The translations under genes and the position numbers were made by a program. A stretch of 64,000 bases of DNA from Polyodon spathula (lineage: Eukaryota > Chordata > Actinopteri > Acipenseriformes > Polyodontidae): the NCBI RefSeq assembly GCF_017654505.1, contig NC_054558.1, positions 13,806,278 to 13,870,277 of the forward strand. The letters run 5' to 3'. Below are positions 50,786 through 64,000 of this stretch, in pieces; the first letter of the stretch is position 1, and every line of letters starts with the position of its first letter. The notes beneath the pieces were generated by a model that was given only the letters and a program-made list of their open reading frames with translations, had not been told where the DNA came from and made no database searches.

Positions 50786-51340
50786 TAAAATGTATTTATT
50801 TATTGCATTAATATAACACTTTTTATACAAAAGTATCGCAAAGCACTGTACAGTACGCAGCATAAGAACAAAGAACAAACCACAATACATTTGGTATAAC
50901 ATGTTACACATACAAGTGGCACAGTCAGACAATTTAAATAACAGTATACACATAATACAAAAGCAGCAATTTTAAAGTTACATTAAAACCCATTAAGATA
51001 AGAAAGCCATTTTTTATAAAAATGTGTTTTTAGTCTTGACTTGAAAACTAATGGTCCCAGCTTCCCTGACAAACGAAGGCAGAGCATTCCATAATTTAGG
51101 AGCTCTGCAAGAAAAAGCCCTCCCTCCTCCCATGTTGCTTTTGTTGACCCTAGGAATAACTAGCAGCCCCACATCCTGTGATCTCAGAGTGCGGTTTGGA
51201 AGATACGGGGTCAGTAACTCCTGCAAATAACTAGGTGCTAATCCATTCAGGGCCTTGTAAGTTAACAGCAAAATCTTAAAATCAATTCTATACTGCATAG
51301 GGAGCCAGTATAATAGGCCAAAACAGGGGCAATATGTTCA
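50786..51340 (-). mobile_element. L2-type LINE 3' fragment
   Basis: Minus-strand C-terminal RT tail: RIDFKILLLTYKALNGLAPS, YLQELLTPYLPNRTLRS, then GGRAFSCRAPKLWNALPSFV, a signature of L2-like LINEs. It is followed by a short 3' UTR ending in an AT-rich tail. 5' truncated; catalytic region absent. Confidence 0.88.
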
Positions 51341-51974
51341 ATGGGATGGTGGGAGTGTGTTGCAAGAGAGTGAAAAAGGAGAGAGGCACAGGGATTGCAA
51401 TTGACAATGCCACAGAGACGCTAATGATAGAAATAGCGTTAGGCTGCTCTGGTAACACACATGGTACACCAAAACACAGCTACAAATATTACAAAACACA
51501 GCTAAGAAAACAGAAGGTGAATAGGCGTGGTTGAGTTCTGCTTCCACTCTTAAGGAAGGTCCTGCTCCAGGATCTGTCAACCTTGACTCGCCCCTCTCTT
51601 GTGTGGGATAAGAATCCCCTTAGCTAAATCTACCTCTAAAGGGTCTGTGGACATTTGAAAATTTGGTTTGTCTTCCTTGTTGGCTCACCCTGGTTAAACA
51701 ATGTCTTTCCAGCTCCTTTTTATAGCATGTGGCCAGGCCTAATTGATAATCAATAAGTCATGTTTTATATAAATTGCCTTGCCATAATGATACACATATA
51801 AACAGTGGATATCCTGCAAATGAGATCTCATTTTAAGGATCTGTGACAAACACAGTACTTTTTTTTTTTTGAGAGTATTACAAGAACTGCTTGTACCAAA
51901 ATCTCCAATTCCATATTGGTATGGAGTTTTCGCTTCCGAGCATCACCTGTTTTTCCCCTTTTTAAATTTGGGCC
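51341..51974. other. Intergenic, no gene recognised
   Basis: No element or coding signal recognised; poly-T at 51861-51871. Confidence 0.35.
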
Positions 51975-52215
51975 TGAGTGACTAACTTGGTAAAGGCACA
52001 ACTGTGTAGTGTGCACAGTGAGGGGAGTGCAGGTTCCTGGCTGTGCAAAGTTCCTGGTCTTTATTCAGGGGTTTACAGGGAGAGGTCCATTGACTTGTGC
52101 TGCTGCATGTGGGACATTCTCTTCATAGCTCCACAGCGGCCTGTACTGGCCAGCCACCAGGTCAGCTTAAGAGGACACCTGCAGGTCCTTCTTCTCCAGG
52201 TACTACAAGCTTACA
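51975..52215 (+). repeat. SINE-II copy 4 (plus strand)
   Basis: GTGAGGGGAGTGCAGGTTCC followed by TGGCTGTGC matches the SINE-II head; the body is diverged but keeps a GACACCTGCAGG block. Confidence 0.5.
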
Positions 52216-52443
52216 GATATCTGCTGTAGGGCTTCATTGTTTTGGGTGATACCAGGAGCATTCAAGCACCACAATAAACTGGACCAGCAACACAATGAAA
52301 AGGAAAAAGAAAACACTCTTAGAATATTGACACCTATTTGCAGTTTATCCCTGTTTAATGGTCAATAAGTATGGCAAAAGTATGGCTAACTATTGCATGG
52401 GCAAATTGAAATGATTGTGTTTGTTTAATATGGTACACGTTAT

Positions 52444-52537
52444 TGGCTGGTTTCACAGACCCTGATTAGCACTACTTAATGCTATTTTGGGTAAGATAAT
52501 CCAATATTAGGGTTAATTAGGGTCTGTAAAACCAGCA
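52444..52537. mobile_element. 94-bp MITE
   Basis: GGCTGGTTTCACAGACCCTG at the left and inverse of AGGGTCTGTAAAACCAGC at the right give about 24-bp arms. Superfamily undetermined. Confidence 0.65.
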
Positions 52538-55500
52538 CTATAAAGTACAGACAGATAAGTAAAGCAGGCAGGAAGGCAGGCAGTGTGTAAACCAAACAGA
52601 GATGCATAGGTAGATCAATAGGCCTGAACAGTTAACACAAGTGAAACGCTGTTATCGACTGACATGCAAGACATTATATTATGAGAGGGTGTCTGAGTAA
52701 AAATAACAGCCCCATTCGGTAGCAGAGCTCCGGTTTCTCCCCTATTGATCTGGGGCCTGGCTTCATCATGTTGCTGTGACAGTTCTACATCGCTCCGCTC
52801 TGTTCCAACACAGGAAGCTGGGAATGTTTAATGCCGAGCGGTGCCAGGAATGTGTTACATCCGACACTTCCCATCGGAAAAACGATCCAGGTATCCATAA
52901 AGTGTAAGATCAGTCAACCCAAGGGAGCCAGAACTACACGTCTGGGACTCCTGGCCTGGCGGATTGTCGAAGCCTGGAGATACGGTGAGAAGTTTGCTGG
53001 CTGACAGGCCATCCATCATGGGGAAAGGTGACACCAAGGTCTGCCCCCGTTAGGATGAGAACCGAAATCAAGACAATATATTTCAGTTGGTTTAACATCC
53101 TGACTTCTGGACAATGAGACTGGGAAGGTCAAAATGAACCTGTTATGCTACAGTCAAAAAATGTCAGTGTTTTGTTAAAAAAACTCTGAACCTATATTAA
53201 CCTAGAAATGGGAGTAAACAAAAGTAATACATTAAGTCAAATGGTTTGAAAAATGAAAAAGATTGTCTCATTGATATTGTATATCGAGAGGTTAAAAGCA
53301 ATAATGTTATATTACAGGACACACCCACCTTTAATATAACACTTTTGAGAGAATCATAGAATACAGTTATGTACCAACTGTAAAAACCCCACATCAGTAA
53401 CACGTGGTATGTATCTTTGATATGGCCAGAGATTAAAGAAATGTGTCAGTGAAAAATTTAACTGGAATTTAAATAAGAAAATCAAACAGCTGTGAACCAA
53501 ACATGAAGTCAGATGTTCAGTGTGTCTTTATGAATCGATAACTTTATAATGGAAGTCATATTAGCTTAGAAGTACATTTTAGCAACATATTTAAGGGTTT
53601 ATATAACCCTGAAAATATGAAATCACTATCTTAAATGGTTTCAGAGATATAAAGTTTTGCCACAGTAGTGGAGGCAACTTTATAAAAGAAAATTCCAAAA
53701 CTTTTTTTTTTTTTTTCTAATGACTCTTGTGTTAAGTCTTTATCACCTGGGAACCAAGTCACATGTACCCATATGGCGGTCATCTTAGTTCACAGGTGAG
53801 TGAAGGGTGCTGGTTTGAGATATTAACTGTGGTCGGTGCACTGTCAGCGATGGTAGGTTGACATACAAGCTCCCCTGAAACGACGATTAACGAATTCTCT
53901 TGAAGTTAATCATTTTAGTCTGTTTTGCTATTAAGTCTGGCTCTTTTGACACAGCACTCGATAAGGCCAAGAATGGGCCAAGCTATCTACAAAAAAAGGT
54001 CAGCCCTGTAAAGATATACAGTAATGTAATGTGGCTAAGTTAAACAAGACACATTTCAGATAAACTTGGCCCCACTTTTTTATATATATAGTAATCTATC
54101 ATATATCGGCCATAACCTTTTATCCACTGTAATCAAGTTTTTTAGCACAGTGTGTGTGAGTGAGTGAGAACCAGAGTTGGATACTGAAGAGTGAGTAAGC
54201 AAGTCAAAATCGCCTACAACCAGGTGAGAAGCCGGAGTTTGTTTATTATTGAACAGAGAAGTTCAGAGATTATAGTTTTCGTACACTGTGTTGTATGTAC
54301 TCCATGCACTACCATTGCAAGTAGTGTCACGTGAATTGTTTAGTGTGTTCATATGTAGATAAGTCCTGTTCACCTGCGGGGTGTATCAACTTCAATCTCC
54401 GTCTCGATCTCCTGCCTGCAACTCAGCAGCGAATGCACACACCCACACGGCAGGTGGCTACCCTGTCACAATCATTAATACCCCGTATCTTTCTAACAAG
54501 GGATTTAGGGGAGCTCCCCAATAAAAGCTGAATCTACCTTACTCCGAACATATTACTATATTCATCTTACTGTTTATAGCTGAAAAATTTGCCTAGGTCC
54601 CACCGCAGAAACTAGGGTGGCGTTAGTCTGATAACACACACACATACAATAATATATATTATATAGTATATATATATATTATATATATATATACTATATA
54701 GATATATATTTACTAGCCCCAATTGTGTCCTGTTTAACTTTGCCTTTTTCTTACATTATATCTTTTACAGGGCTAACCCTTTTTGTATATAATTTGACCT
54801 CTTTTGTACATATAACATCTTTACGTGGCTGGACCTTTTCTGCTTCCTTGACTATTTATGTACCTGTGAAATGCGTTTGGACATAATACCCTAATTATTC
54901 TCATTGATCCATAATTGCTGTCGTATTGAAATGCATGCTGAGTGCAGCTGTAGAAATGTAATTGTAACCTACACTAATATAAAAAAAAGAAATTGCTGAT
55001 AGCGAGAATCAAGTAGTCCAAAGTATATAGTTCCTACAATTAAAATGTGAACACAGCCTCATAACTGTACTTCTCATTGTATTTCTTATCAGCTGTATTT
55101 CGACTCACAGATATTTTGTAAGAAACAGCAGAGAGAGAGACAGACATGCAGCAGTTAGTGTGTATCTCCTGCAGATTCCTCAGGTTCTGTATGCCCACTG
55201 CAATATCAGCAAATCACCAGCAGATGGCACTGCCTACCATGAAATGCTGTACCAAGACCTCAGTAAGACTTGAAAATACCATAGTACTACGTTCTAGAAT
55301 GTAGCTACGTGTTACAAAGCACTGTAAACCACAGATTAGAACAGTGTCCCTTGTGAAAGTTTACCATGGTAAATTTACACTTTTTTTTGCAGTTTTTCCA
55401 TGCTGATACTCTGCATTTACAAACGCTGGTCGTGGTTTACCATGCTTTATTCTATTTTAACATGCTTTACAATACTTCTCTGGGCTTTACAATGTGAACA

Positions 55501-57364
55501 CGTGCTTTTTCGATCAGAAAATGTGAACACTTAATTATCACTTATCACTAATCATTCACTGATGAAAACAGCAAATCCCATTCATCATTTTAAGGTAGTT
55601 ATATTTTTATATTCAGTGTTTTCATTTTTAGGGTCCTCATTCAAAAACTGGAGACCCTAATGCACTCATTGTGTCTGTCTGTCCATCTGTCACACCCTAC
55701 AGGCTGAACAAGATAACTGCTTTGATTTGACTCCATTCTTCAACAAACTTAATTGAGCAAAACTCACCAGTAAACTAAGGCGAACTAGAGAAAAATGACA
55801 GGAAGAGATGTGGAAATGACTACAGAAGTATACCGTCAAATCCTTTCCAAAGTGAAAGATTAGGCTGAATCTATATAATAAATATCCATTTTTGGAGCAA
55901 ACATAGAAGAGTTAGACTCGAAATAAGATGCCTAATATCGCATCCTTAATATATACTGACAGATTTGTTTATATAAAATAGGACATAATAGCGCTACAGT
56001 CATAGTGTACTACCTCTATTTGTGATGTTTAAACACATTCTCTCCGGATTTGACTGGATCGAGGGAGGCTGTTCATTCCAGACAAGCTCAAAAAACAGAT
56101 CAAAGTAAAGCAAATTTAAAGAAACAGAACCACTCCGGCATTTGAAACTACTCTTTGAATAGAGAGGACGTGGAGAATTGTTTTCTTATTAAAACTTTTT
56201 TTGGCATACAGCAGTTGTTTGTCCTGAACCAAAAAAACAACTAAAACATTTCCCCAATTTGCAATAATAAGTATAACTGGTAAAAGACAATTCATTCAGA
56301 ATCATGATACTAGGTTTTTAGGAAACTAATATTTCTACTATCCTGCCAATCCCCCCTAGTTGTAATTACTAAGACAAAGCTTTCCAGTGTCGCTTGGCTC
56401 AGTGTTTACCGTTGCAGTTCTGGAGTACGGAGACAGTGTCGGTTTTGGAAAGGGTGCATTTGCTTTAAGAGATTTTTCCATTTGGGAGGATTAGCATTTT
56501 GTGGAAAAAACAAAAAAACAAACAAAATCACAAGGGAGTTTTGTGGTCCAGTTATTTGGCAAGGGGTATGGAACATCCAAATAATGAACTGGGGTAAATG
56601 ACTTCATTATTGGAAGCAGGCAATTTAAATCTGGGGGAGGTATGTAATAAAGGGAAACACTAGAGGGTACTGGAGCTTATTAGATTACATAGCAGGCAGC
56701 CGTTCCAGGAAGGGCAGATCCTGAACTCAGGTGAAAGCGCCTATCTACAGACCAAAAAATAAAAGCAGGGCAGACACTCACATATCAGTATCAAATTGAT
56801 TGTAGCCAGGTACAATTTGATTCATGTACAGTATATGAAGATAGAAGTGTGTGATAAATGTTTGGTGCACATTAGGGAAAAATCAAGACAATTATCATAA
56901 TCTCAATGCAGAGTGTGCCTCAGTGTGATTGACAGACAGACAGACAGACATGATCAATGCATAAAGGTCTCCTAAAAACACAATATTTTAGTAATTGCAA
57001 TAAGAGCTACTCAGAATCATTGCACACATCCAGACACTGCTCACCCATTGCTTTCTATGGAGGTCAACTGTTCTGTTATTACTCAATAATGGAATTGCAA
57101 ATAAAACACAGCTGAGACACTAATTGATGTTGCCACGGACGCCCGAGCCCTTAACAAGTTAATTATTTCAGTAGACTTAATTTATTATTTCAGACAAACA
57201 AAGTTAAATAACTAAATTGTTCAAATAATTGCCAGGGACTTCCATTATTACTTTATAACACACAACAGCAATGTAATTATCTCTTAATTTTATACACATG
57301 TATATAACAAGCAGGTTAGTTTCCAAACAGAAATAAATGTTAGACTAAATATTAAAGACTGAAA
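52538..57364. other. Intergenic, no gene recognised
   Basis: AT-rich. Contains a TA-rich palindromic tract at 54645-54712 and (CAGA)n at 56931-56950. No exon or element with clear ends identified. Confidence 0.35.
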
Positions 57365-57367
57365 GAA

Positions 57368-57408
<41 letters not shown>

Positions 57409-57409
57409 T
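57365..57409. repeat. (CA)n(TA)n microsatellite
   Basis: Short CA run then TA run. Confidence 0.95.
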
Positions 57410-57879
57410 AGGGCTGGATGTTTATACTTTACTCCTGTGCAAAGCTTACATCATTAATAACAAGCTTAAGAAGCCTTCAGGCACAATGCTTAGGAAATGT
57501 TCATGAAGTTTTTCTCCCAAAGCAATGATGGGCACTGTATATAATCTGTGTAACGAGTGCGAGATCTGTTAAAAAACACACAGGCAACTTTATAGGGCAC
57601 CCTATGCACCTGGCAAAGCTACTGGCACACACTGAAATCTGGCTAAAGCTCAGAGGGCACCAGCCAATGAAATCCCATCAGGTTACATCATAAAGCCGCA
57701 GATGCACCTTCTAATGAAACACAGGTGCTCTCAGATGTGTCTGATTGCCAAGAAAAGCATATAAATGCTCCAATAAAATTGTTTTTCACCAAGGGATTGC
57801 AAAGCAAAACCAAAGGGCTTTTTTTTTGTTTCATGTCTAGAAAACTGGCTCCAGTTTTCCAAAAAGGTCACAGGGAAAT

Positions 57880-58080
57880 GGGAGGCAGTGTGGTCCAGTG
57901 GTTAGAGCAGTTGGATTGGGAGGGAGCCAGTGAGGCCTAGTGGTTAGAGCTGAGGGAATAGGATGCAGTGTGGTCTAGTGGTTAGAGCTGAGAGACTGGG
58001 AGGCAGTGTGGTCTAGTGGTTAGAGATGGGGAACTGGGAGGCAGTGTGGTCTAGTGGTTAGAGATGGGAAACTGGGAGGG
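57880..58080 (+). repeat. Third SINE-head tandem array, about 40-bp units, 5 copies
   Basis: Plus-strand units GGGAGGCAGTGTGGTCTAGT then GGTTAGAG; same head motif as the arrays at 46.0 and 47.3 kb, opposite orientation. Confidence 0.92.
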
Positions 58081-60526
58081 ATTTCCTAAGCCACTAAACA
58101 AAATGAGTACAAGGGTCATGATTTCAAATATCTAAATTACCTGGTAGAAAAATCTGGTCATAAAATTAACCTTGAATTATATCACTTAGTTGTTTAGTTG
58201 TAGTCTTGTAAGTGGTTATATCTAATGAACTGATCCCACACAGTGACATGCTTCCATTTGCTATGCTCATGTTATAGTAAAGCTGTATTTTAATACATGA
58301 CATTTGTTACTATATTTGGTTAAGGAAAGCTCTCAGTTCCTATGCCTTCCTTTCAGTTCTGTTGCACCTCCTAGGTCTTTGCATTTTGAGAGGTAAATCT
58401 ACTCCAGCCCTTCAAAACCACCTTTCATGTCATTAACCACTCTTTGCAGCTTTGACAGCTTTTCTGCATCTCATGCTTCTTTCAAAACTGCCCATGTGAG
58501 ACCCACACAGCTCTTGGAAGTGCCACAACAGGGAAGAATATTTATCTTGTGTTTCTAAATTGGAGCTCGTTTTTTATGTAAACGCTTTGCAATTATGTCA
58601 AAACCAAATCTCTTCAGTTGGGTATATAGTTCAAATGGTTTCTACATACTGCATGTAGCCGTATAACAGAATTTATAAATGACACCCACAGAAACTCACA
58701 GTGCACAAATATAGCTTGCACTCACTATGTGTAATACAAATCTAATACAGTGCATTGCTGCAGCCATAGGCGGTATTTGGTGCTAACGTGAGAGGCGCAA
58801 ACAAAAACCAATAAATAAAATGCAAGCTGCTGAAATGTTGGGAAGTGTTTTACACCGTCTTGGCGCTTTTTTCCAATTTGATAAACCTTCCATACAAACA
58901 TTTCATCTGTGCACCCACTTCCTAAATTCACTGCAAGGGAAACAAAATGCTTTATCCATTAACAGACTTTATTCAGCTTTCAAGCTAGGTCAGTGTCCAG
59001 CTCTGGGAAACCAGTGTTTCTGTTTCTGCAGTCCCTGTCAATAGTTATGTGCATGCAGTTTATATAAACACGTGTGTGTGATTGTTTAGCCATTTTGTTT
59101 GCAATATGATTGCAATGTGCTATACATTTAGATCAGATCGAAACATAGTTTTAATGAAGTTGAGATTGTGGGATCTCTGATAAGAATGGCACTAGGTTAT
59201 ACAAAAAGATCACACTAGTTATTTATTGTATTATTTATTGTTTACAGTGTGACATTTTGTGGAGAATTAATAGAACTACTCATACTGTTTACAGTATTAC
59301 AGGAATATTTTAGACTCACATTGTAGCCTTGCCTGTTGAACACTTTATATGTCTGAAAAGAATCCACAAGGTTGACTGAGGGGAAGTGAGAGGAGGATGC
59401 ATATTAGTGTTACACAGTCCTTAATTCACCATGGTCCACCAATAGGATTCAGTGCACATCGCATTGCTAATATTCTTCCCCACCTCACTTGCCTACAGCT
59501 GTGAGGAATCTATTTCAGAAGCCATTTGTGCTGAAAAGCATGGCAGTGGTGTATACTTCTGATATGATTGGGGATTGGTTTACCAAGGACCCCTTGTGAA
59601 GATTGAGTAATGTCAGCTGCCAGGCTGGGGATGACACAGTGTGGGCTTTGATTTGTAGCACGTTGAGACATCAGTCATTACAGTCGAGAGGAGAAACTCA
59701 GAAGGGGGTGCTCTCAGAATTCACTGAGAGGAACTGAAAGTGGTTCGTTGATAAGTTTTTAAATTACTGTATTAAAAATAATCATGCAAAGTAAACCGAT
59801 GAATAAATGACATGTCTTTTACATGCTGAAATATATCAAATTATCTGTGTGTTGAAGGAACATATTACAATATATTTTTTAAAGTATAATTAATTATATG
59901 GGAATATATACTGGAAATCATTGCACTACATACAGCTTCTGTGAAAATGATTAATTATTTTTACTGCATATATTTATTTTCCATGTGGAATTGCACAAAA
60001 AACAGCAGGAAAGGAGCAATGAGTTATTTTTTTCACATTACACTAAAAAAAAAAAACCACACACCTCGTTTGTGGAACTAAGTGTGAACAATAGATTTTC
60101 AACAAGACAGAAAAGGTCTTGCTCAGATAACAATGCTACTTCACATTTCGACCTTTGGTTGAGTGCAGCTTCAAACCAGACATTTTCCCAGGATCAGAAC
60201 TCTCCGGAATACACAGACGGACAGGTCAACTTCTACTGGCATCGTTATCTGGTGTCTGAGCGGCCTACACAATCCACTCCAGATAAAAGCCTGGGTCTGG
60301 AGTGGCTGCACTCTCCTAGAAACTGATGCCCTTAGATTACCCAGAGCAACCATGTTATTAATCTATAAATTATGTGATTGGGGTTAACAAATAGTTATTG
60401 ATGAAATTGTACCTCAACAATGTGTCTCGAATTGAACTGTACATTAAGTGTAATATCTACTCTGAAGGGAAGAAGGGAACATTCAGGGGGAAAAGTAGTT
60501 AGTTTTCAAGATGTCAGTGTGAGTAA
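58081..60526. other. Intergenic, no gene recognised
   Basis: No recognised coding exon, element or array. An open frame at 59985-60326 has no recognisable domain. Confidence 0.35.
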
Positions 60527-61000
60527 AGGCTGGTTCACACTGGGCATACGATTCAGACGGACGGTACAAACGGATGCAGGCTGTAGCTCACACTGAGTGA
60601 TCTTCTCCCTGCATTAGTTCATTCTGGTTGGTTTAATAAAGACAGCACTCTTCTGGAGTTTCGGGGAGTTGTGCACACAGCCACATTTAACTACACACTG
60701 TATAACCACAGCGCCTCTTTTTTTATAAACAGCTGATCCAAAAAATAAAAATAATAATAATTGTGTGATTGACAGCAAATGCCACCATTCATTTTCATGA
60801 TAAAATCACTGACATTCGCTCAGACTTTGTTGAGTTGACCCGCTCAATATAACCACCCCACTTTCAGTAAATACTGTACGCAGGCTGCTGAGAGACACAC
60901 ATCAAACACAGTTTAAATTCCTGAGTTGTTAGTTTTTATTCAGATTATTTATTTGTTTATTTGTCACCAACTTGACATTGAGTTCAGTGTGAACCAGCCT
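60527..61000. mobile_element. 474-bp PIF/Harbinger-like MITE
   Basis: Terminal inverted repeat AGGCTGGTTCACACTG (left) with its perfect inverse CAGTGTGAACCAGCCT (right), flanked by TAA at 60524-60526 and 61001-61003, the 3-bp TWA target of Harbinger elements. No coding capacity. Confidence 0.82.
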
Positions 61001-61003
61001 TAA

Positions 61004-64000
61004 TAGGGTTGTAATGATTCACTATGTCATGACATGATGAATATCACGATGTGGGTCCCATTGATATATATCACAACAGATGTGATCCTGATGGGCTACT
61101 TGTATGAGCAATGACCAGATAAAGTGGTCATTTAATGATGAACAAAGGACTAAAAAAGACACAAAGTAAACGGGATGTGGAGGGCGTGCATTCACACCAA
61201 CTACAAAACACTTATTCTCCATTCAAGAACCTTTGTATGAACTTCAATGGGCTATGCTGTGGTCTTACATCACTATACAAAACATATCTACTTGTATTAA
61301 ATTGTCTCTGAACAGATCCAGACTCTCAATATTCAATTGCAATATCAGCAATAGAAAAATAAGCAGTCAAAAGCAACCATCTTCTTCTAAAAATGATTCA
61401 GTAAACTAAGTGAAAGACTTGTAGATGTGAACTAGGAATGCAGTTTGTCTGAATTCTGTATCTAATTAAGGATGATAGTATGGGAATTGTGCTTACAAAT
61501 GGCCTACAATGGAATTGCTTCACCTTTAATGGAATTGCCACAGCGTGTATTTGCTGAACTCTAGTCTTGTTCTGTTATTCTCCATGTGTATCAAGTCAAA
61601 AGTAGACCCACTTGTGCAATGTTGCTCATTTAAAATTATACTATTTGAATCAATTTTTATGTGAGCTCCATCTTTTATATAAATATGTATCACATTTCAT
61701 AATGCTGTACAAAATATTGAAGATGTAGGTTATTTAAAGATGACATTCGTATGAAATGACCTTAAAATGAACACAATTGCACAGGTGGGCCTACATAGGA
61801 GTCACATAAAATAAACAAATAAATAAATAAGTGGCAACTTCCACAGTAAATATAATAAAATGGACTTGGATCATGTGTTATATCAGTGAATAGTTTGGCT
61901 TGTGGTTCAGGACCTGACATTCAGGTTGCAACCTCCCATGTAGGGAATTCCAGTTCTGACAAGCAAACAACCAAACAGAGAAAGACTCCCATGCTAGGTG
62001 CAATCTGTGCATGTCCTAGTTATCAATACGTCACAGTGCGAGGTGTCCTGTGTCCACCTTGTCTACTGTACTGATAAACTGGCAGCCGGGATATCCCACA
62101 GCTTTCCAAGCAGGGCAAAGGTTACTTCCTGACATTTCTGGTAAGGGTCTATTGAGAACAGGGATTTCATTCTCCGTTTCCCCTAGTGAGATAGCTAGTC
62201 CTCTTGTGAATATGGAATAGGTGCTGGCTAGGGTGGAGCTGTGCACTCTAGATAAAGAGCCTTATCTTTAATCTGTTATTTTTGACCAATGGTTTTCGTA
62301 GATGGTACTTGTCACTTTCATCTACACCCCCAGCGAGAAGATATTTCAGGAAAAGGGGGGAAATCCTTTTGTTCTGGCCTTGAACCTTGATGTTACAACC
62401 CAGATATTACAACAGCTATTTAGGGGCTAAATTATTTTTATAAATGGGGCTATTCAATTAATCTACACAGTGGAGATCTACACATTGCATTGTTTAAATA
62501 TTAAATATTAATTTAGATCTTCCATCACTTACATCAACTGCAGCACTTGTAATGGATCTCCGAGCAGCTGGTGAGTGCCAGCAGAATCAAACTCGTGCTG
62601 ACTTCTCTACTGCAGCTATCTGATTGGTAAGACGTTCGTCTTTGAACCGTGATTCATGTCCAGCCTTTGCCTTGTAATTCAATACAAAGGACTGAGATGC
62701 CAAGCAGGTACGCATGGTGTATACATACTGTAAATACAATCAACAATTGCAAGGAACTTGTCAGACTGATGTGCACATTTTTAAACAACTGGTTATTGCT
62801 GATGTTTTAAAATCTCCAGTTTCAAATATTTATATTTTGAAAAAAATGTGTATCATTCTCTTTGGTGTCTAAAAAAAAGAGATCAAGAAGAATGCTCTAA
62901 CAAAGTTTTCCTTTAGATGGCAGCAAAGAGCACGGGTTCTTTCACAGAGCTGTATGCTTTTATAAGGAACCTGATCTATTGGTTCCCATAACATAGCACA
63001 CAACTGTCTTTTACTGAGCCCAGCTTGTCCTCATCAGCATCAGAGTCTACTTCTGTACAGCCATTGTCTGTGTTAGGGAATTACTTTTAAAAGCACTGTT
63101 ACAGTTACAGGTGACTTGCATTTACAGTAACTTATTACATTGAAAAGATAAAAATAGTTATAGTAACAGATTACATTGAAAATATACAACTAGTTACAGT
63201 TGCCAATAGCTACTTCTCAGATACTTTTTTTGTTATTTTTTCACATAAAATGTAATCCATTACCACATTTTGTTACCTGCCTGAAAAATATACCATTATT
63301 GAACAATGTAATGAAACAAGGAGCCCTTAGTGAAAAGTGCAATCAGAGTACAGTAACTCGTTGCATGTTACAGTACTTGTTACCTGTCAGCACTGGCTAT
63401 AGTCCCAAGATTATTACACAAAAAACAGATACAGAAATAAGTTTAAAAAAATCACATTATTGTATGTTTTCTGAGTGGTGTATACAGCAGAATCAAATCC
63501 ACGAACAGCTAACATATTCTTTATGATATATTTAAAGTTCCTAATCAGTTTGGTATGGGTTGAATTGTCCCACTGTATTAATGTAGACCCTGGGGACAGG
63601 CTCCTGCTCCCTCTTTAATCCAGCCCAGGTCCTCACAGTGACACATGGAGTTAGATTGTGTTCTGCACAGATACGTCTTCATGTAGGGTTCTGTGTCAGA
63701 CAGAAACAAACCATTCAGAGCACTGCTGGTCTCATTAAACTCTTACCAAAAGTCTTCTATAGCAACCTGGGAGGAATTTTACTTTTAGCACATGCATGAA
63801 ACACTATTCCCCTTAATTGCACAATAAAAATGACTTTGTTATCTTTGCTTCTCTTATCATTTCACAACCTGATAACACTACTGGCAGATGGTTCCGGATG
63901 TAACAATAATAATACTGCTAAGAGAACTGTGGGCTTTTTTAATTGAGAAAAGGCTGTACTCTTCATCAACCATAACCATTAAGCACTCACTAATGCTCCA
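61004..64000. other. Intergenic, no gene recognised
   Basis: No recognised element or exon; a GTTACAGTT-type repeated motif occurs loosely near 63090-63200. Confidence 0.35.

Noticed and set aside
59985..60326. 113-codon plus-strand frame upstream of rbm19
   Set aside because: No domain, no splice or start context, composition like the flanks.

Overview
The window is vertebrate nuclear DNA, most likely from a non-teleost ray-finned fish. A sturgeon or paddlefish fits best: Tc1-type transposons of fish type, a CR1 LINE with a TTCTTATG octamer tail, L2-like and tRNA-derived SINE repeats, and very long (TA)n and (CA)n microsatellites. The organism is inferred from repeat style only. No bacterial or viral genes are seen.

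One protein-coding gene is supported: rbm19, the multi-RRM pre-rRNA-processing factor, on the minus strand. Twenty coding exons were placed between 43931 (ATG) and 19198. All introns have GT-AG ends and exon phases match throughout. They encode about 815 residues: RRM1 to RRM5 complete and the first half of RRM6. The last roughly 110 to 145 residues are not in the window, so 1..19197 is read as a long 3' intron, with the remaining exon(s) expected to the left. The promoter (about 43932..44160) has a full CRE, a CACGTG E-box and a YY1-like CCATCTT.

Layout. 1..19197: intron 20, holding two composite SINE copies, a degraded Tc1 element (4796..6205), a second Tc1 family copy (14951..16341) and several copies of an unclassified dispersed repeat. 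19198..43931: rbm19 exons, with a 5'-truncated CR1 LINE in intron 18, two Tc1 elements in intron 16, small inverted-repeat elements, and two minisatellites that begin exactly at the splice donors of exons 11 and 12. 44160..64000: upstream intergenic DNA with no recognised gene. It carries a fold-back element (45735..48215) enclosing two tandem arrays made of a SINE tRNA-like head, an L2 fragment, a fourth SINE-II copy, a third SINE-head array and a Harbinger-like MITE. In mammals RBM19 lies beside TBX5 across a gene-poor interval, and this side would face it if synteny holds (inference).

The points most worth a second look are the donor-nucleated minisatellites in two successive introns, the fold-back element with SINE-head arrays, the unclassified repeat that occurs in inverted pairs, the composite SINE, and the association of every Tc1 copy in introns 16 and 20 except 4796..6205 with TA/CA microsatellites.
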